From Enterobacter sp. (GTDB taxonomy: Bacteria > Pseudomonadota > Gammaproteobacteria > Enterobacterales > Enterobacteriaceae), in assembly GCA_022649305.1 (NCBI GenBank), contig JALCNW010000002.1, positions 84,932 through 148,931 on the forward strand: a stretch of DNA of 64,000 bases. The letters run 5' to 3'. Below the pieces are notes generated by a model, which saw nothing but the letters and a program-made list of their open reading frames with translations, had not been told where the DNA came from and did not search any database. The stretch's first letter is position 1. Each line of letters starts with the position of its first letter. Shown piece by piece: positions 39,135 to 49,203 of this stretch. Both the position numbers and the translations under genes were made by a program.

Positions 39135-40626
39135 ATCTAATGCCCTGGTGAAAATTATCGTGCCGGCCGTGGTGATTGCCGGGCTGGCCGTGGGGCTCAA
39201 AAGCTGCAAAAACGAACCGGCAGAACAATCTCAGGCAAAACAAAGCGGCGGCCCCCTGCATAATCTCTCGCCGGATGAACTGAAGGCGCTGGGTGTGGAA
39301 GGCGACACGCCGGAGGACACTCTGCGCACGCTTATCGGCCGGCTGAACGATGTGCGTGACCGCCAGAAAACGCTGGATAAGCAGAACGCGGATTTGGTGA
39401 AAGAAAACGAGCGGTTGCGCCGACGCAATCAGGACGTTTCAGGACAGGTGAATGAGGCCGTTAATGGTCTGCGCGAGCAGTACGACAAACGGCAGGCGCA
39501 GCTTCAGAACGAACAACTGAGCCTGACGGCGAAAATCCAGGAGCTGACCGACAAACTCAAAAAGCCTGACAGCGAGAAAAAAACGGCGGACAGCGATATC
39601 CCGCTGGGGCTGGGCCTGGACGGCATGGGCAGCAGCACCGGGGGGAGCGCTTCTCAGGGCAGCGACGGCATGATGTGGGTCGCGCCGACGGACCAGAAGG
39701 AGACGGACCCGCGGGATGCGGCCAGCGGCAAGGCATCACCTCAGTTCCCGACTTCTTTTCTGGGTGAAAATGAGCTGACCCGCCAGAAAGCCGCCTATGA
39801 GGAGAAAGTGAAGGGCCGTACGAATGAAAAAGGGGCGGAAGAGAGCGCCGAGCCGGTTTACACGCTACCGGAAAATTCCACGCTGGTCGGCAGCCGCGCC
39901 ATGACGGCACTGCTTGGCCGGGTGCCCATCAACGGCACCGTGACCGATCCTTATCCGTTCAAGGTGCTTATCGGTAAGGATAACCTGATGGCGAACGGCA
40001 TCGAGTTACCGGACGTCGAAGGGGCGATTGTTTCGGGGACGGCCAGCGGCGACTGGACGCTGTCCTGCGTGCGCGGGCAGGTTAACAGCGTCACCTTTGT
40101 TTTTTCCGACGGTACGGTGCGCACCCTCCCCAGACCCGACACCAGTAACAACGCCGGCGGGCAAAATAATAACTCTCAGGCTAAACAGGATACCGGCACC
40201 AGTGGCGGTATCGGCTGGATCTCAGATGAAAACGGGATCCCGTGCATTGGCGGCGAACGTAAGTCCAACGCCTCCACCTACCTGCCCACCATCTTTGGCC
40301 TGTCGGCTGCCGGTGCGGCGGGTGAAGCGATGAGCCAGGGGCAGTACACGACGCAGAACAACGTGAATGGCATTTCCGCCACCATGACCGGCGACGCCGG
40401 ACAGGCGGCACTGGGGAAAGCCATTTCCGGCGGCATGTCTGAAACCATCGACTGGATCAAACAGCGTTACGGGATGACGTTTGATGCCATTTATGTGCCG
40501 CCTGGTGCCCGTCTCGCCGTGCATATCACCCGTCAGCTGGCCATTGATTATGAAGATAAGGGCCGTAAGGTGCGCTACGACTTCACCCTGCCGGGTGGCG
40601 TCAGTGACAACGGCGGACTGGACTGA
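39124..40626 (+). CDS. ICE protein, TIGR03752 type (TraB/VirB10-like)
   Basis: Coiled coil then PVYTLPENSTLVGSRAMTALLGRVPINGTVTDPYPFKVLIGKDNLMANG. Confidence 0.87.
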   Translation: MQIKSNALVKIIVPAVVIAGLAVGLKSCKNEPAEQSQAKQSGGPLHNLSPDELKALGVEGDTPEDTLRTLIGRLNDVRDRQKTLDKQNADLVKENERLRRRNQDVSGQVNEAVNGLREQYDKRQAQLQNEQLSLTAKIQELTDKLKKPDSEKKTADSDIPLGLGLDGMGSSTGGSASQGSDGMMWVAPTDQKETDPRDAASGKASPQFPTSFLGENELTRQKAAYEEKVKGRTNEKGAEESAEPVYTLPENSTLVGSRAMTALLGRVPINGTVTDPYPFKVLIGKDNLMANGIELPDVEGAIVSGTASGDWTLSCVRGQVNSVTFVFSDGTVRTLPRPDTSNNAGGQNNNSQAKQDTGTSGGIGWISDENGIPCIGGERKSNASTYLPTIFGLSAAGAAGEAMSQGQYTTQNNVNGISATMTGDAGQAALGKAISGGMSETIDWIKQRYGMTFDAIYVPPGARLAVHITRQLAIDYEDKGRKVRYDFTLPGGVSDNGGLD

Positions 40627-40636
40627 GTACACGGCC

Positions 40637-41005
40637 ATGGCGGGACAGATAACGTTTTTCCCTCTTTCATCCGTGTGCTGGACGTTCAGCGACGGGGCAG
40701 GCTGGCATATTGACGTGATCCCTGCGTCTTCTGCGGTTCTGTTGCTGCGACCCGTAGCGCTGTTGCCTGCCGGCGCATCTTTACTGCGCTGGCGCGATGG
40801 CCAGCTTTTACTGGATATCGGCAGGTTCTCCCTGCCGCTCAGTGCCCGGGAGTGTGCCGTGTCGTGGCGCAGCCCGAAAATCCCGCGCCGGCTTTACTGC
40901 CCGCGTATGACATTACGGGAGCTGGGGCACCTGCTGAATGTCAGTGCGTTCGTTTTTATCTGCGGCGGTTACGATCCGGCCGCCTCACAAAGGAGATACC
41001 GGTAA
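40637..41005 (+). CDS. Hypothetical transfer-module protein
   Basis: Fits between TIGR03752 and TIGR03751 type genes. Confidence 0.5.
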   Translation: MAGQITFFPLSSVCWTFSDGAGWHIDVIPASSAVLLLRPVALLPAGASLLRWRDGQLLLDIGRFSLPLSARECAVSWRSPKIPRRLYCPRMTLRELGHLLNVSAFVFICGGYDPAASQRRYR

Positions 41006-41415
41006 TGTACAGAACGGTTTTCATTCTGGCCCTGAGCTGTGTGATGCTCAGCGGCTGCTCAACCTCCAAAGAGGAAATGCTGCCGGCGGGCGATAACACC
41101 ATGCTGGAACTGTGGAACGGGGCGGACGGTGGCGGCAGTACTTCCCGCCAATCTGCGGCGGCCCGCGACACGCTGCGACGCCCGCTGACTGGCAGCGAAA
41201 CGCAGGCGGACGCGCAGGCCGACCGCAGCTACAGCCGTACTCAGGAAAGCGAAATCACCCAGCAGTTTCCCCGGCTGCCCAACCCCGACATGGTGATGTA
41301 CCTGTATCCCCATCTGGCAGACGGTAACACGCCGGTGCCGGGTTACAGCACTGTGTTCCCGTTCTACAGCCAGACGCAGTATGCCATGCCTGGCGAGCGC
41401 ACGGAGGCCCTGTAA
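41005..41415 (+). CDS. ICE lipoprotein, TIGR03751 type
   Basis: Lipobox LSGCS; FPRLPNPDMVMYLYPHL. Confidence 0.85.
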   Translation: MYRTVFILALSCVMLSGCSTSKEEMLPAGDNTMLELWNGADGGGSTSRQSAAARDTLRRPLTGSETQADAQADRSYSRTQESEITQQFPRLPNPDMVMYLYPHLADGNTPVPGYSTVFPFYSQTQYAMPGERTEAL

Positions 41416-44273
41416 TGCTTTCACTGTTTACGCGTAATAAATCCACCGACCGGCAGACGCCGGTTGATGACGGCCAGTCCGTTCAGGCAGATGAAACCCT
41501 GACCGCGGCCGTGAAGGGCCGGCAACCTCTGAAGCGCCCCGGGAAAATGACGCGCCAGGATGAGGAGAAGGTTTATCACGCCAATCCGTCCATCATTGAC
41601 TTTTTGCCCTGGGCAGAATTTCTCGATGAAGAGCAGTGTCTCCTGCTCGATGACGGCGTGTCGGTGGGGGCCGTTTATGATGTGACACCGGTGGCGACCG
41701 AAGGGCGAACCGAAGAGCGCCTGGAACAGATCCGGGACTCGGTTGAGGATGCACTTCAGGACAGCTTTGATGAACATGACGTGAATCCCTGGGTCGTGCA
41801 GTTCTTCTGCCAGGACGAGGACGACACTGACGCGTACCTGGACAGGCTGCGCGGGTATGTCAAACCACATGCACAGCGCACGGCGTTTACCGACGCCTGG
41901 CTGGGTGAAATGGAGCGCCATATCCGCAGTATCTCCCGGCCTGAGGGACTTTTTACTGACTCGCTGATTACCGGCCAGCCGTGGCGCGGGCAGCAGCGCC
42001 GCACCCGGATGGTTGTTTATCGCTGGCTTGGTAAAAGCCGGGATCCGATGCCGCCGGTGGCGATGCTCAATCAGGTGTGCGACCGGGTCGTTAATGCCCT
42101 GGGCGGGGCGGGGATCCGCTGCACCCGGCAGAACGGCCTGCAGGTGCATGGCTGGCTGCTGCGGCTGTTCAATCCGTCACCGGACTGGGTGGAGAAAACC
42201 ACGCTCTATCGGCAGGCTGCTTACGCAGACCCGCGCGAGACACCTGAAGGCACCGTGCCGGTCAGCAATGATTTTGCCGAAACCCTGTGGTTCACGCCGC
42301 CGGTTTCAGACCCGGAAAACGGCGTGTGGTGGATTGACAACAAGCCGCACTGCGCGGTGGCGGTGGAAAAACTGCGTACACCGCCGGAGCCGGGCGCCCT
42401 GACCGGCGAGAAAAGCCGGGGTGAAAAGAAAATTAATGCCCTGATGGATATGTTTCCGGAAGGGACCATGGTGTGCATGACCGTGGTGGTACAGCCCCAG
42501 GACCGGCTTGAAGAGCAGTTTAACCGGCTGTCGAAAAATGCGGTCGGTGAGAATACCGAGTCGGGCCGCGTCCGCCAGGATGTGAAGACGGTAAAAGAGT
42601 ATCTGGGCAACCGGCACAAGCTGTACCGGGCGGGGGTCACCTTCCTGCTGCGTGGCGATGACATGACCAGCCTGAAGCGCAAGCGGCTGGAGCTGTCCAC
42701 CGTATTGCTCGGGGCCGGGCTGCAGCCGGTACGGCCGGAGTTTGAAGAAGGTCCGCTGAACAGCTGGCTGCGGGCGCTGCCGATGTGCTTTAACCCGGAC
42801 AGCGACAAAAAACACTGGTATACCCGTCTGACATGGGTTCAGCACCTGGCAGGTCTTCTGCCGGTCACAGGGCGGGAAACCGGCACGGGGCACCCCGGCT
42901 TCAGCTTTTTCAACCGCGGCGGGGATACCCTGACATTCGATCCGCTCAACAAGCTCGACCGCACCCAGAACGCGCATCTGCTGTTGTTCGGCCCGACCGG
43001 GGCGGGCAAGTCGGCCACGCTGTGTGCCGCGCTCTCCCAGCTGATGGCCGTCCACCGTCCGCGGCTGTTTATTGCGGAGGCCGGCAACTCGTTCGGCCTG
43101 CTGGCCGACTTCTTTGACAGCCTCGGGCTGACGGTGAATAAAATCAGCGTCAAACCCGGAAGCGGCGTCAGTCTGCCGCCGTTTGCTGATGCTCACAAAC
43201 TGGTGGAAGAAGGCCTGGCCGCCCAGGCCGTGGATGAGAGCGACCTGCCTGATATCGACACGGACGACGATGGCGAGGATGACAAGCGTGACGTTCTCGG
43301 TGAAATGGAAATCTCCGCGCGCATGATGATCACCGGCGGCGACCCGAAAGAAGAGGCTGACCTTAAGCGTGCCGACAGGGCGATGATACGTGAGGCGCTG
43401 CTGATGGCGGCGCATGCCACGTATAAGGAAGGGCGGCAGATGCTGCCGTCTGACCTGCAGCAGGCGCTGTATGACATTGCCTCTGACAACGATGAGGGCG
43501 TCATCAATGTCCGCAATGCCCAGCGCAAGGCGAAAGCGGCGGAAATGGCGGAATCCCTGGGCATGTTTACCCAGGCCGGGAGCTTTGAAGCGGAGCTGTT
43601 CAACCGCGAAGGGGAGCTGTGGCCGGAAGCGGACGTGACGCTGGTCGACCTGGGGCATCTGGCGCGGGAGGGCTACGAGGCGCAGATGGCCCTGACCATG
43701 GTCTCGATGACCAACATGATTAATAACATCGCGGAGCGTGACCAGTTCCTGGGCCGGGATATTGTCTTCACGGTGGATGAGGCGCATATCGTGACGGTCA
43801 ACCCGCTGCTGTCGCCCTACATGACGAAGGTGGTCAAGATGTGGCGTAAGCTCGGTGCCTGGCTGTGGCTGGCCACCCAGAACCTTAAGGACTACCCGGA
43901 TATTGCCGAAAAAATGCTGAACATGGCGGAATGGTGGATTTGTCTGACCATGCCCCCGGAGGAGGTCAAAGATATCAGCCGTTTCCGCGCGCTCACGCCG
44001 GAGCAGGAATCGGTGCTGCTTTCCGCCAGTAAACTGTCGGGGTGTTATACGGAAGGCGTGGTGCTGGCGAAACGGATCGAAGCGCTGTTTCGTGCCGTGC
44101 CGCCCAGTCTCTTCCTGGCACTGGGCATGACGGAAAAAGAAGAGAAAGCCGAACGCCGGGCGCTGATGAATGAATTTCACTGCAGCGAACTGGAGGCGGC
44201 AAAACGCGTCGCGCAGAATCTGGACCGTCTGCGCGGTCTGACGGAAAAACAACAGGAGCCTGCCACGGTATGA
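41415..44273 (+). CDS. Conjugative transfer ATPase (TraC/VirB4 family, TIGR03744 type)
   Basis: LLFGPTGAGKSATLCAAL; DIVFTVDEAHIV; LWLATQNLKDYPDIAEKMLNMAEWWI. Confidence 0.94.
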   Translation: MLSLFTRNKSTDRQTPVDDGQSVQADETLTAAVKGRQPLKRPGKMTRQDEEKVYHANPSIIDFLPWAEFLDEEQCLLLDDGVSVGAVYDVTPVATEGRTEERLEQIRDSVEDALQDSFDEHDVNPWVVQFFCQDEDDTDAYLDRLRGYVKPHAQRTAFTDAWLGEMERHIRSISRPEGLFTDSLITGQPWRGQQRRTRMVVYRWLGKSRDPMPPVAMLNQVCDRVVNALGGAGIRCTRQNGLQVHGWLLRLFNPSPDWVEKTTLYRQAAYADPRETPEGTVPVSNDFAETLWFTPPVSDPENGVWWIDNKPHCAVAVEKLRTPPEPGALTGEKSRGEKKINALMDMFPEGTMVCMTVVVQPQDRLEEQFNRLSKNAVGENTESGRVRQDVKTVKEYLGNRHKLYRAGVTFLLRGDDMTSLKRKRLELSTVLLGAGLQPVRPEFEEGPLNSWLRALPMCFNPDSDKKHWYTRLTWVQHLAGLLPVTGRETGTGHPGFSFFNRGGDTLTFDPLNKLDRTQNAHLLLFGPTGAGKSATLCAALSQLMAVHRPRLFIAEAGNSFGLLADFFDSLGLTVNKISVKPGSGVSLPPFADAHKLVEEGLAAQAVDESDLPDIDTDDDGEDDKRDVLGEMEISARMMITGGDPKEEADLKRADRAMIREALLMAAHATYKEGRQMLPSDLQQALYDIASDNDEGVINVRNAQRKAKAAEMAESLGMFTQAGSFEAELFNREGELWPEADVTLVDLGHLAREGYEAQMALTMVSMTNMINNIAERDQFLGRDIVFTVDEAHIVTVNPLLSPYMTKVVKMWRKLGAWLWLATQNLKDYPDIAEKMLNMAEWWICLTMPPEEVKDISRFRALTPEQESVLLSASKLSGCYTEGVVLAKRIEALFRAVPPSLFLALGMTEKEEKAERRALMNEFHCSELEAAKRVAQNLDRLRGLTEKQQEPATV

Positions 44274-44647
44274 TGACACTGAAGTACCCTGAACCCGCCA
44301 TTTATGAGCACAGTGGCGGTGCGCTATTCACCCTGTCGCCTCAGGGGGAGCCCGGCGTGCTCCCGGCGACACATCAGCACCTTGTGAGGCTGCGGGCGAT
44401 GCTCAGGCAGCGCCTGACCGGGCCGGTCAGAATGACGTGTCACCCGCACCGGGTGGGACTCAGCAGCAGCGTGGCCATCTATCTTGAGGGAAAGCTGAAG
44501 CAGGCGGTGAACATTCTTATCACCGTGACGGGGCAGACAAGCTGGCCGCAGGAAGAGGAGTATGCGCATCCCCGCTGGTATATCACGGTGCCGGATTCGG
44601 CCGACCTGGTGTATCTGATGCTGTGGATTAACGGGCTGGACGTTTAA
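44270..44647 (+). CDS. Hypothetical ICE protein
   Basis: Overlaps upstream stop; ends the operon before a terminator. Confidence 0.6.
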   Translation: MMTLKYPEPAIYEHSGGALFTLSPQGEPGVLPATHQHLVRLRAMLRQRLTGPVRMTCHPHRVGLSSSVAIYLEGKLKQAVNILITVTGQTSWPQEEEYAHPRWYITVPDSADLVYLMLWINGLDV

Positions 44648-44707
44648 AACGAAAACTTGCCTTCACCAGGGGCATGATAACAAAAAGAACAGAATGCTTT
44701 TTTGATG

Positions 44708-44731
44708 CCGGCCACTGGGGCCGGTTTTTTT
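44708..44731 (+). terminator. Rho-independent terminator ending the left transfer operon
   Basis: CCGGCC-ACTGG-GGCCGG then T7. Confidence 0.88.
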
Positions 44732-45082
44732 ATGACTGGCGAGTTTTAGTAAAACGGTAACGCGTGAGGTGTGGGATGAAAATAGAGTTTCACCCTAAGC
44801 CAACGTGCGCTATGTTGATGATATCAGCTAGGACGTTGGCTTTGTTATGGCTGGCACATTAAGACTCGAGATACGTCGAAAATTGGATAAATGTATTGCT
44901 AAGCAGTCAGGTTTCCCTATAGCTCGCCTTCGGAGTAGGAGAAACCATGAAGGATGCCGTCTGGTCCGCGAGTAAAAAGTGCTGCATTGTACGTAAGGTT
45001 AAGAATCGCTGTCATAGTGTATCTATTCAGTATGTGTATATATACAATAACGCAATTGCACAGACATATGCGGGGCGTTTTC

Positions 45083-45322
45083 ATGCGATTCACTGACCTC
45101 AAAAGTGAGACCTTAAATCTAAGAGTTTCCAGAAAGTTCAAACAGGCCTTAAAGGAGACAGCGGAGCATGAGCAGCGGAGCATGGTGAATATGCTTGAGG
45201 TACTCCTTTGTGACTATTGCGACCGCAAAGGCATTGTGTTGCAAAGCCCAGAAGCCAGCCAAGAACTTGGTCAGGGTCGAGCAGTAACTGGCCGTAAAAA
45301 AAACGTAGGGGGTTCTATATGA
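45083..45322 (+). CDS. Ribbon-helix-helix-like putative regulator of the R-M operon
   Basis: TLNLRVSRKFKQALKETAEHEQRSMVNMLEVLLCDYC is RHH-like; 4-bp overlap with next gene; TGTATATATACA palindrome upstream at 45035-45046. Confidence 0.65.
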   Translation: MRFTDLKSETLNLRVSRKFKQALKETAEHEQRSMVNMLEVLLCDYCDRKGIVLQSPEASQELGQGRAVTGRKKNVGGSI

Positions 45323-46413
45323 CTTTTCGCTATATTGGCTCCAAATCTAGACTCATCGACAAGATAGCATCCCACATTGGGCCGCCTAGAGAGGGCGCGT
45401 TTTTTGTGGATGCTTTTTGTGGAACTGGAGCTGTAGCTGAGGCTGCTGCGGAGCATGGTTGGAATGTGCGGATTAATGATAGCTTGCACTCAGCTGTTAT
45501 CTCTGCTGGAGCACGTCTTATCAGCCATGATCAGGTGACCTTCAAAAAACTTGGTGGGTACTCTGGTGCTGTTAGCAAGCTAAACGCAGTTAAGCCATTG
45601 CATGATTTTATGTGGCGCACTTATAGCCCCGCTTCGATCGATACGTGTGGAATTGAGCGTAGGTACTTCACCGAAGAAAATGCAGCTCAGATAGACGCTA
45701 TGCGCTGCTTGATTGCTGAGTGGAAAGGTGCCGGATATATTGACGAAATTGAGGAGAGGCTATTGATTGCCGATCTCTTCAGTGCACTGAACCGCGTTGC
45801 CAACATTGCGGGCACTTTTGGCTGCTTCCTCTCCAAATGGACAAGCCAATCTCAAAACAAGATTGCCATGCGTTGCCGTGATCTCAAAGAAACTGGCGTG
45901 TGTGTTGAGGCTACCGTGGGTGATGTGTTCGACGTTCCGAATGTTGCACACGACCTCGTGTATTTGGACCCCCCATACACCAAGCGTCAATACGCGAGCT
46001 ATTACCACATCCTTGAAACGGTGGCTCTTGGCGATGAGCCTGTGGTGGAGGGGGTTGCGGGACTTCGTCCATGGAAAGCCTTGGCTTCTGACTTTTGCTA
46101 CAAGAGCCGTGCTCTCAAAACACTCTCGCGTCTGGTGCATGGCTTGAAGGCTCAAAGGGTACTGCTCTCGTACAGTAGTGAAGGGCACATCTGCATGCAG
46201 GACATGAAGGCTGAGCTTTCTAAGATCGGCTCGTCCACAATGTACCCTTTGGGCGCTATTGGTCGATACCGGCCAAACAAGGCAGCCAGTAGCTCGGCGT
46301 CCGATGTGAATGAGTTTTTGGTGGTCGTGAAACGGTCCATGGCACAGCTTCCCCAAGCCCAGTCAAAAACAGTTAAAGCCATCAAACCCGTTCTCGTGAG
46401 GAGCTATGCATGA
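45319..46413 (+). CDS. D12-class DNA adenine N6-methyltransferase
   Basis: FRYIGSKSRLIDKI; motif I VDAFCGTGAVAE; motif IV YLDPPYTKRQYASYYHILE. Confidence 0.9.
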   Translation: MTFRYIGSKSRLIDKIASHIGPPREGAFFVDAFCGTGAVAEAAAEHGWNVRINDSLHSAVISAGARLISHDQVTFKKLGGYSGAVSKLNAVKPLHDFMWRTYSPASIDTCGIERRYFTEENAAQIDAMRCLIAEWKGAGYIDEIEERLLIADLFSALNRVANIAGTFGCFLSKWTSQSQNKIAMRCRDLKETGVCVEATVGDVFDVPNVAHDLVYLDPPYTKRQYASYYHILETVALGDEPVVEGVAGLRPWKALASDFCYKSRALKTLSRLVHGLKAQRVLLSYSSEGHICMQDMKAELSKIGSSTMYPLGAIGRYRPNKAASSSASDVNEFLVVVKRSMAQLPQAQSKTVKAIKPVLVRSYA

Positions 46414-48638
46414 GTGCTCCTCGGCCTGTTGAATCAGAGTACCTAGCCCCAGCAGAAGCGGCACTCACTAAGGCTGTGGGAGGGGACTATAGCCTAACCA
46501 GCTTTGAGCTTCGGCTTCAAGTTTTGGAGGCAGCGTCAGCGCGTTTTGGCGGGTTTGACCTAACGGCGTTTCATGAGGCTTTTGGAGTCAAGAGCAAGCG
46601 CGCAGCATCAGAGCTTTTGGAGCTTGCGGTACCTGTAGCAAGTGCCATCGAGCGTTCACCTATTCACCCTGCTTTGGCACTGAGTGTCTTGGCGCGTGAG
46701 GTCTTGCATGAGCAGGATCGAAAAAGCACGGGCGCCTACCATACGGATTTTCGCCTGGCTACACGACTGGCGAAGCTCGCAGCCCCCAAGCTCACACACA
46801 AGAGCAAGGTGATTGATCCTGCTTGCGGCGCAGGAATTTTGCTAGCAGCGCTGACTCACGCAGTGTGTGGTATGGATAGAGCCAAGACGGCGCATTGGTT
46901 GGCTCACGGTGTGTGTGCAGCGGATCTTTCTGGCAACTCTTTGCGTGCGGCACTGCTTGCGCTTGCTTCGTTCACTGATGATGTATCGACTCTTAAGGCT
47001 ATGCGTGCCCGTTGGTACTGTGGCGATAGCTTGATGGCAGATCGCAAGGTTTGGACTGCCATGGTCCCTGAGGGGTTTGATGCGGTGATCGGCAACCCAC
47101 CATGGGAAAAGGTCAAGATCTCACGGCACGAATTCTTGAAATCCTCAGGCACCAAGCGCCACTACGGGGCCCAAATTCATGGGCTTGATGAGGATCTGTT
47201 TGCCCAGCAGCGCGATGAGGTAGCGAACTACTCTCGTCGCCTGTTGGCTCGCTATCCCGATTTGGGTAATGGAGAGCCAGACCTATACATTGCTTTCACG
47301 GACCTCTTTTTTGAACTCTGCAAAAAGCAGGGTGTGGTGGTTGCACTAATTCCGGGTGGGCTCATTCGCTCGCAAGGTACCCGCGCCATGCGGCAGAAAA
47401 TCTTTGATGCGAGCCAAAGCGTGTCCATGTCGATCATCGATAACCGTGCACGGTTCTTTACGATCGACACACGCTTTAAGTTCCTAGCCGTGGCTCTCAC
47501 TAAGGCTGGCTCTGAAAAGAGCAAGCGTGAGCCCATCATTCTCATGCATGAGCGGGGCACCCCTACGGGATTGGAGATTACGGGAACTGCCACTATTGGG
47601 CGTGCAGCACTTGCGGGTGTTCGGGGCGATTTGAGCCTGCCCGAGGTTCGTAACGTGTCTGAGTGGAAGCTCTTCTCAAAGATCGGAGAAGCAGGTGTTT
47701 CGTGGGAAGAGCCTGGTTATGGCTGGACCCCGAAGTTTTGCCGTGAAGTTGATATGACCAAGGAGCGTCCTAAGTTCCTGGGGCGTGCCACGCCTGGCGC
47801 TTTGCCACTGGTGGAAGGTCGAATGGTGCAGGCGCATCGCTTTGGTGTAAAAGGGCACGTGTCAGGCACTGGTCGCCGTGCGTTGTGGGAGGCTTATGCC
47901 ATCGGAGACTCACGCCTTGCCCCCCAGTTTTGGATTCGCCCCTCCGACATGCCCAGTGCTAACCAGCACCGTGCGGACGTGCTGCGTGTGGGCTTTTGCG
48001 ACATTGCGGGTCAGACCAATGAGCGTTCGCTCATGGCCTCGTTAATTCCTGCTGGGGTGGTCTGTGGCAATAAGGTGCCCACGATCCTTTTCCCTGAGGA
48101 CCCATCGGAAGAACGGCTGCTGGTGTGGGTGTCCATCGCTAACAGTTTTGCCTTTGACTGGATGCTTCGGCGTGTGCTCACTACGACGGTGAATTACTTC
48201 CTGCTGCAAAGCGTGCCCATGCCAAAACTCGCCAAAGATGGTTTGCCATGGAAGAGGCTGGTGAGTGCTGCACGCGAATTGCGCACACTTGACAGTGCGG
48301 GGGCTACTCGTGAAACCTACGAGCGCATGGCGCAGCTTCGTGGGGAGATTGATGCGGAAGTGGCCGTGGCCTATGGGCTCGATTTAAAGGACATGGAGTT
48401 AGTGCTCCAAGACTTCCCGCTTTTGGATCGGGGCCAAGTGGGCTTGCCATGTGAGGCCAAGTCCACAATTACCCGAGATAATGTTTTGGCTGCAATGGCA
48501 AAACGCACAGGAAGTCTGTCTACAGTTTGGTCGCACCGTGCGATGCAGGCACGCGCGCTGGGGGCGATTGCTTATGTGCCCTCTGAGCTCGCCCTAGGGG
48601 GCGAAGAAATAGAAGAAGGATCCAAAATTCATGGCTAA
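46410..48638 (+). CDS. Eco57I-like N6-adenine DNA methyltransferase
   Basis: Motif I KVIDPACGAGILLAAL; motif IV FDAVIGNPPWEKVK; no obvious nuclease motif seen. Confidence 0.9.
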   Translation: MSAPRPVESEYLAPAEAALTKAVGGDYSLTSFELRLQVLEAASARFGGFDLTAFHEAFGVKSKRAASELLELAVPVASAIERSPIHPALALSVLAREVLHEQDRKSTGAYHTDFRLATRLAKLAAPKLTHKSKVIDPACGAGILLAALTHAVCGMDRAKTAHWLAHGVCAADLSGNSLRAALLALASFTDDVSTLKAMRARWYCGDSLMADRKVWTAMVPEGFDAVIGNPPWEKVKISRHEFLKSSGTKRHYGAQIHGLDEDLFAQQRDEVANYSRRLLARYPDLGNGEPDLYIAFTDLFFELCKKQGVVVALIPGGLIRSQGTRAMRQKIFDASQSVSMSIIDNRARFFTIDTRFKFLAVALTKAGSEKSKREPIILMHERGTPTGLEITGTATIGRAALAGVRGDLSLPEVRNVSEWKLFSKIGEAGVSWEEPGYGWTPKFCREVDMTKERPKFLGRATPGALPLVEGRMVQAHRFGVKGHVSGTGRRALWEAYAIGDSRLAPQFWIRPSDMPSANQHRADVLRVGFCDIAGQTNERSLMASLIPAGVVCGNKVPTILFPEDPSEERLLVWVSIANSFAFDWMLRRVLTTTVNYFLLQSVPMPKLAKDGLPWKRLVSAARELRTLDSAGATRETYERMAQLRGEIDAEVAVAYGLDLKDMELVLQDFPLLDRGQVGLPCEAKSTITRDNVLAAMAKRTGSLSTVWSHRAMQARALGAIAYVPSELALGGEEIEEGSKIHG

Positions 48639-49203
48639 TGGAGCGGGACAGGTTGCTCGAATTCTGTACAAGGAGATTGTTGAGGGAGATCGACGGAAAG
48701 CTGATGCGGAGTCTAATGACTCTGATTCTGGAGGGGGGGCAAGAGACTTTCGATTTCCCTACGAGGCGGTGTTGCCAGCTGTTGAGTTGATATTTCCCAA
48801 TAAAATTCTCCGGGGTGGAAAGGCAGTACATCAAGGTACCTTCTTTTGGAACGAGCCGGACTCAACACAGGTTGTATCAAGAGCAGCTGAGTTTATGTCA
48901 CCCACAAAGTCTCGGCCGAGAGAGGGATGGATTTCTCAGGTGCCGAAATTTTCATGTTTTGATTCGGACCGAATGCCATCAGGGGGAATTGGGAATCGCG
49001 TTTTGTTGCTTCTGATTCAGCTTCATGACCAGTCGGTTTGGCCGCACTTCGCGGAAGAAGCAACTCTTCGTGTTAAAGGCGTTTGGGATCCTTCAGTTGC
49101 TCAAGAGCTATTGAGTTGTTTGGATGCACAGCGGGCTGCTAATCGAGCCGTAATTGGCTATATCGACTTCACGAACATGCGTAGGTTCTGTAATGGTAAG
49201 TGA
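48631..49203 (+). CDS. Unknown 190-aa protein of the R-M operon (candidate restriction/specificity subunit)
   Basis: Stop/start overlaps with flanking MTase and mcrB-like genes; no recognised domain. Confidence 0.65.
   Translation: MANGAGQVARILYKEIVEGDRRKADAESNDSDSGGGARDFRFPYEAVLPAVELIFPNKILRGGKAVHQGTFFWNEPDSTQVVSRAAEFMSPTKSRPREGWISQVPKFSCFDSDRMPSGGIGNRVLLLLIQLHDQSVWPHFAEEATLRVKGVWDPSVAQELLSCLDAQRAANRAVIGYIDFTNMRRFCNGK

Noticed and set aside
42306-44279. 657-aa minus-strand ORF opposite the VirB4-like gene
   Set aside because: High-GC antisense shadow of a clear coding gene; composition is non-protein-like (His/Gln/Arg rich) and it has no motif.
44917-45183. Minus-strand 88-aa ORF opposite the RHH gene
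   Set aside because: Overlaps the promoter and start of the R-M operon; Cys-rich, motif-free antisense translation.
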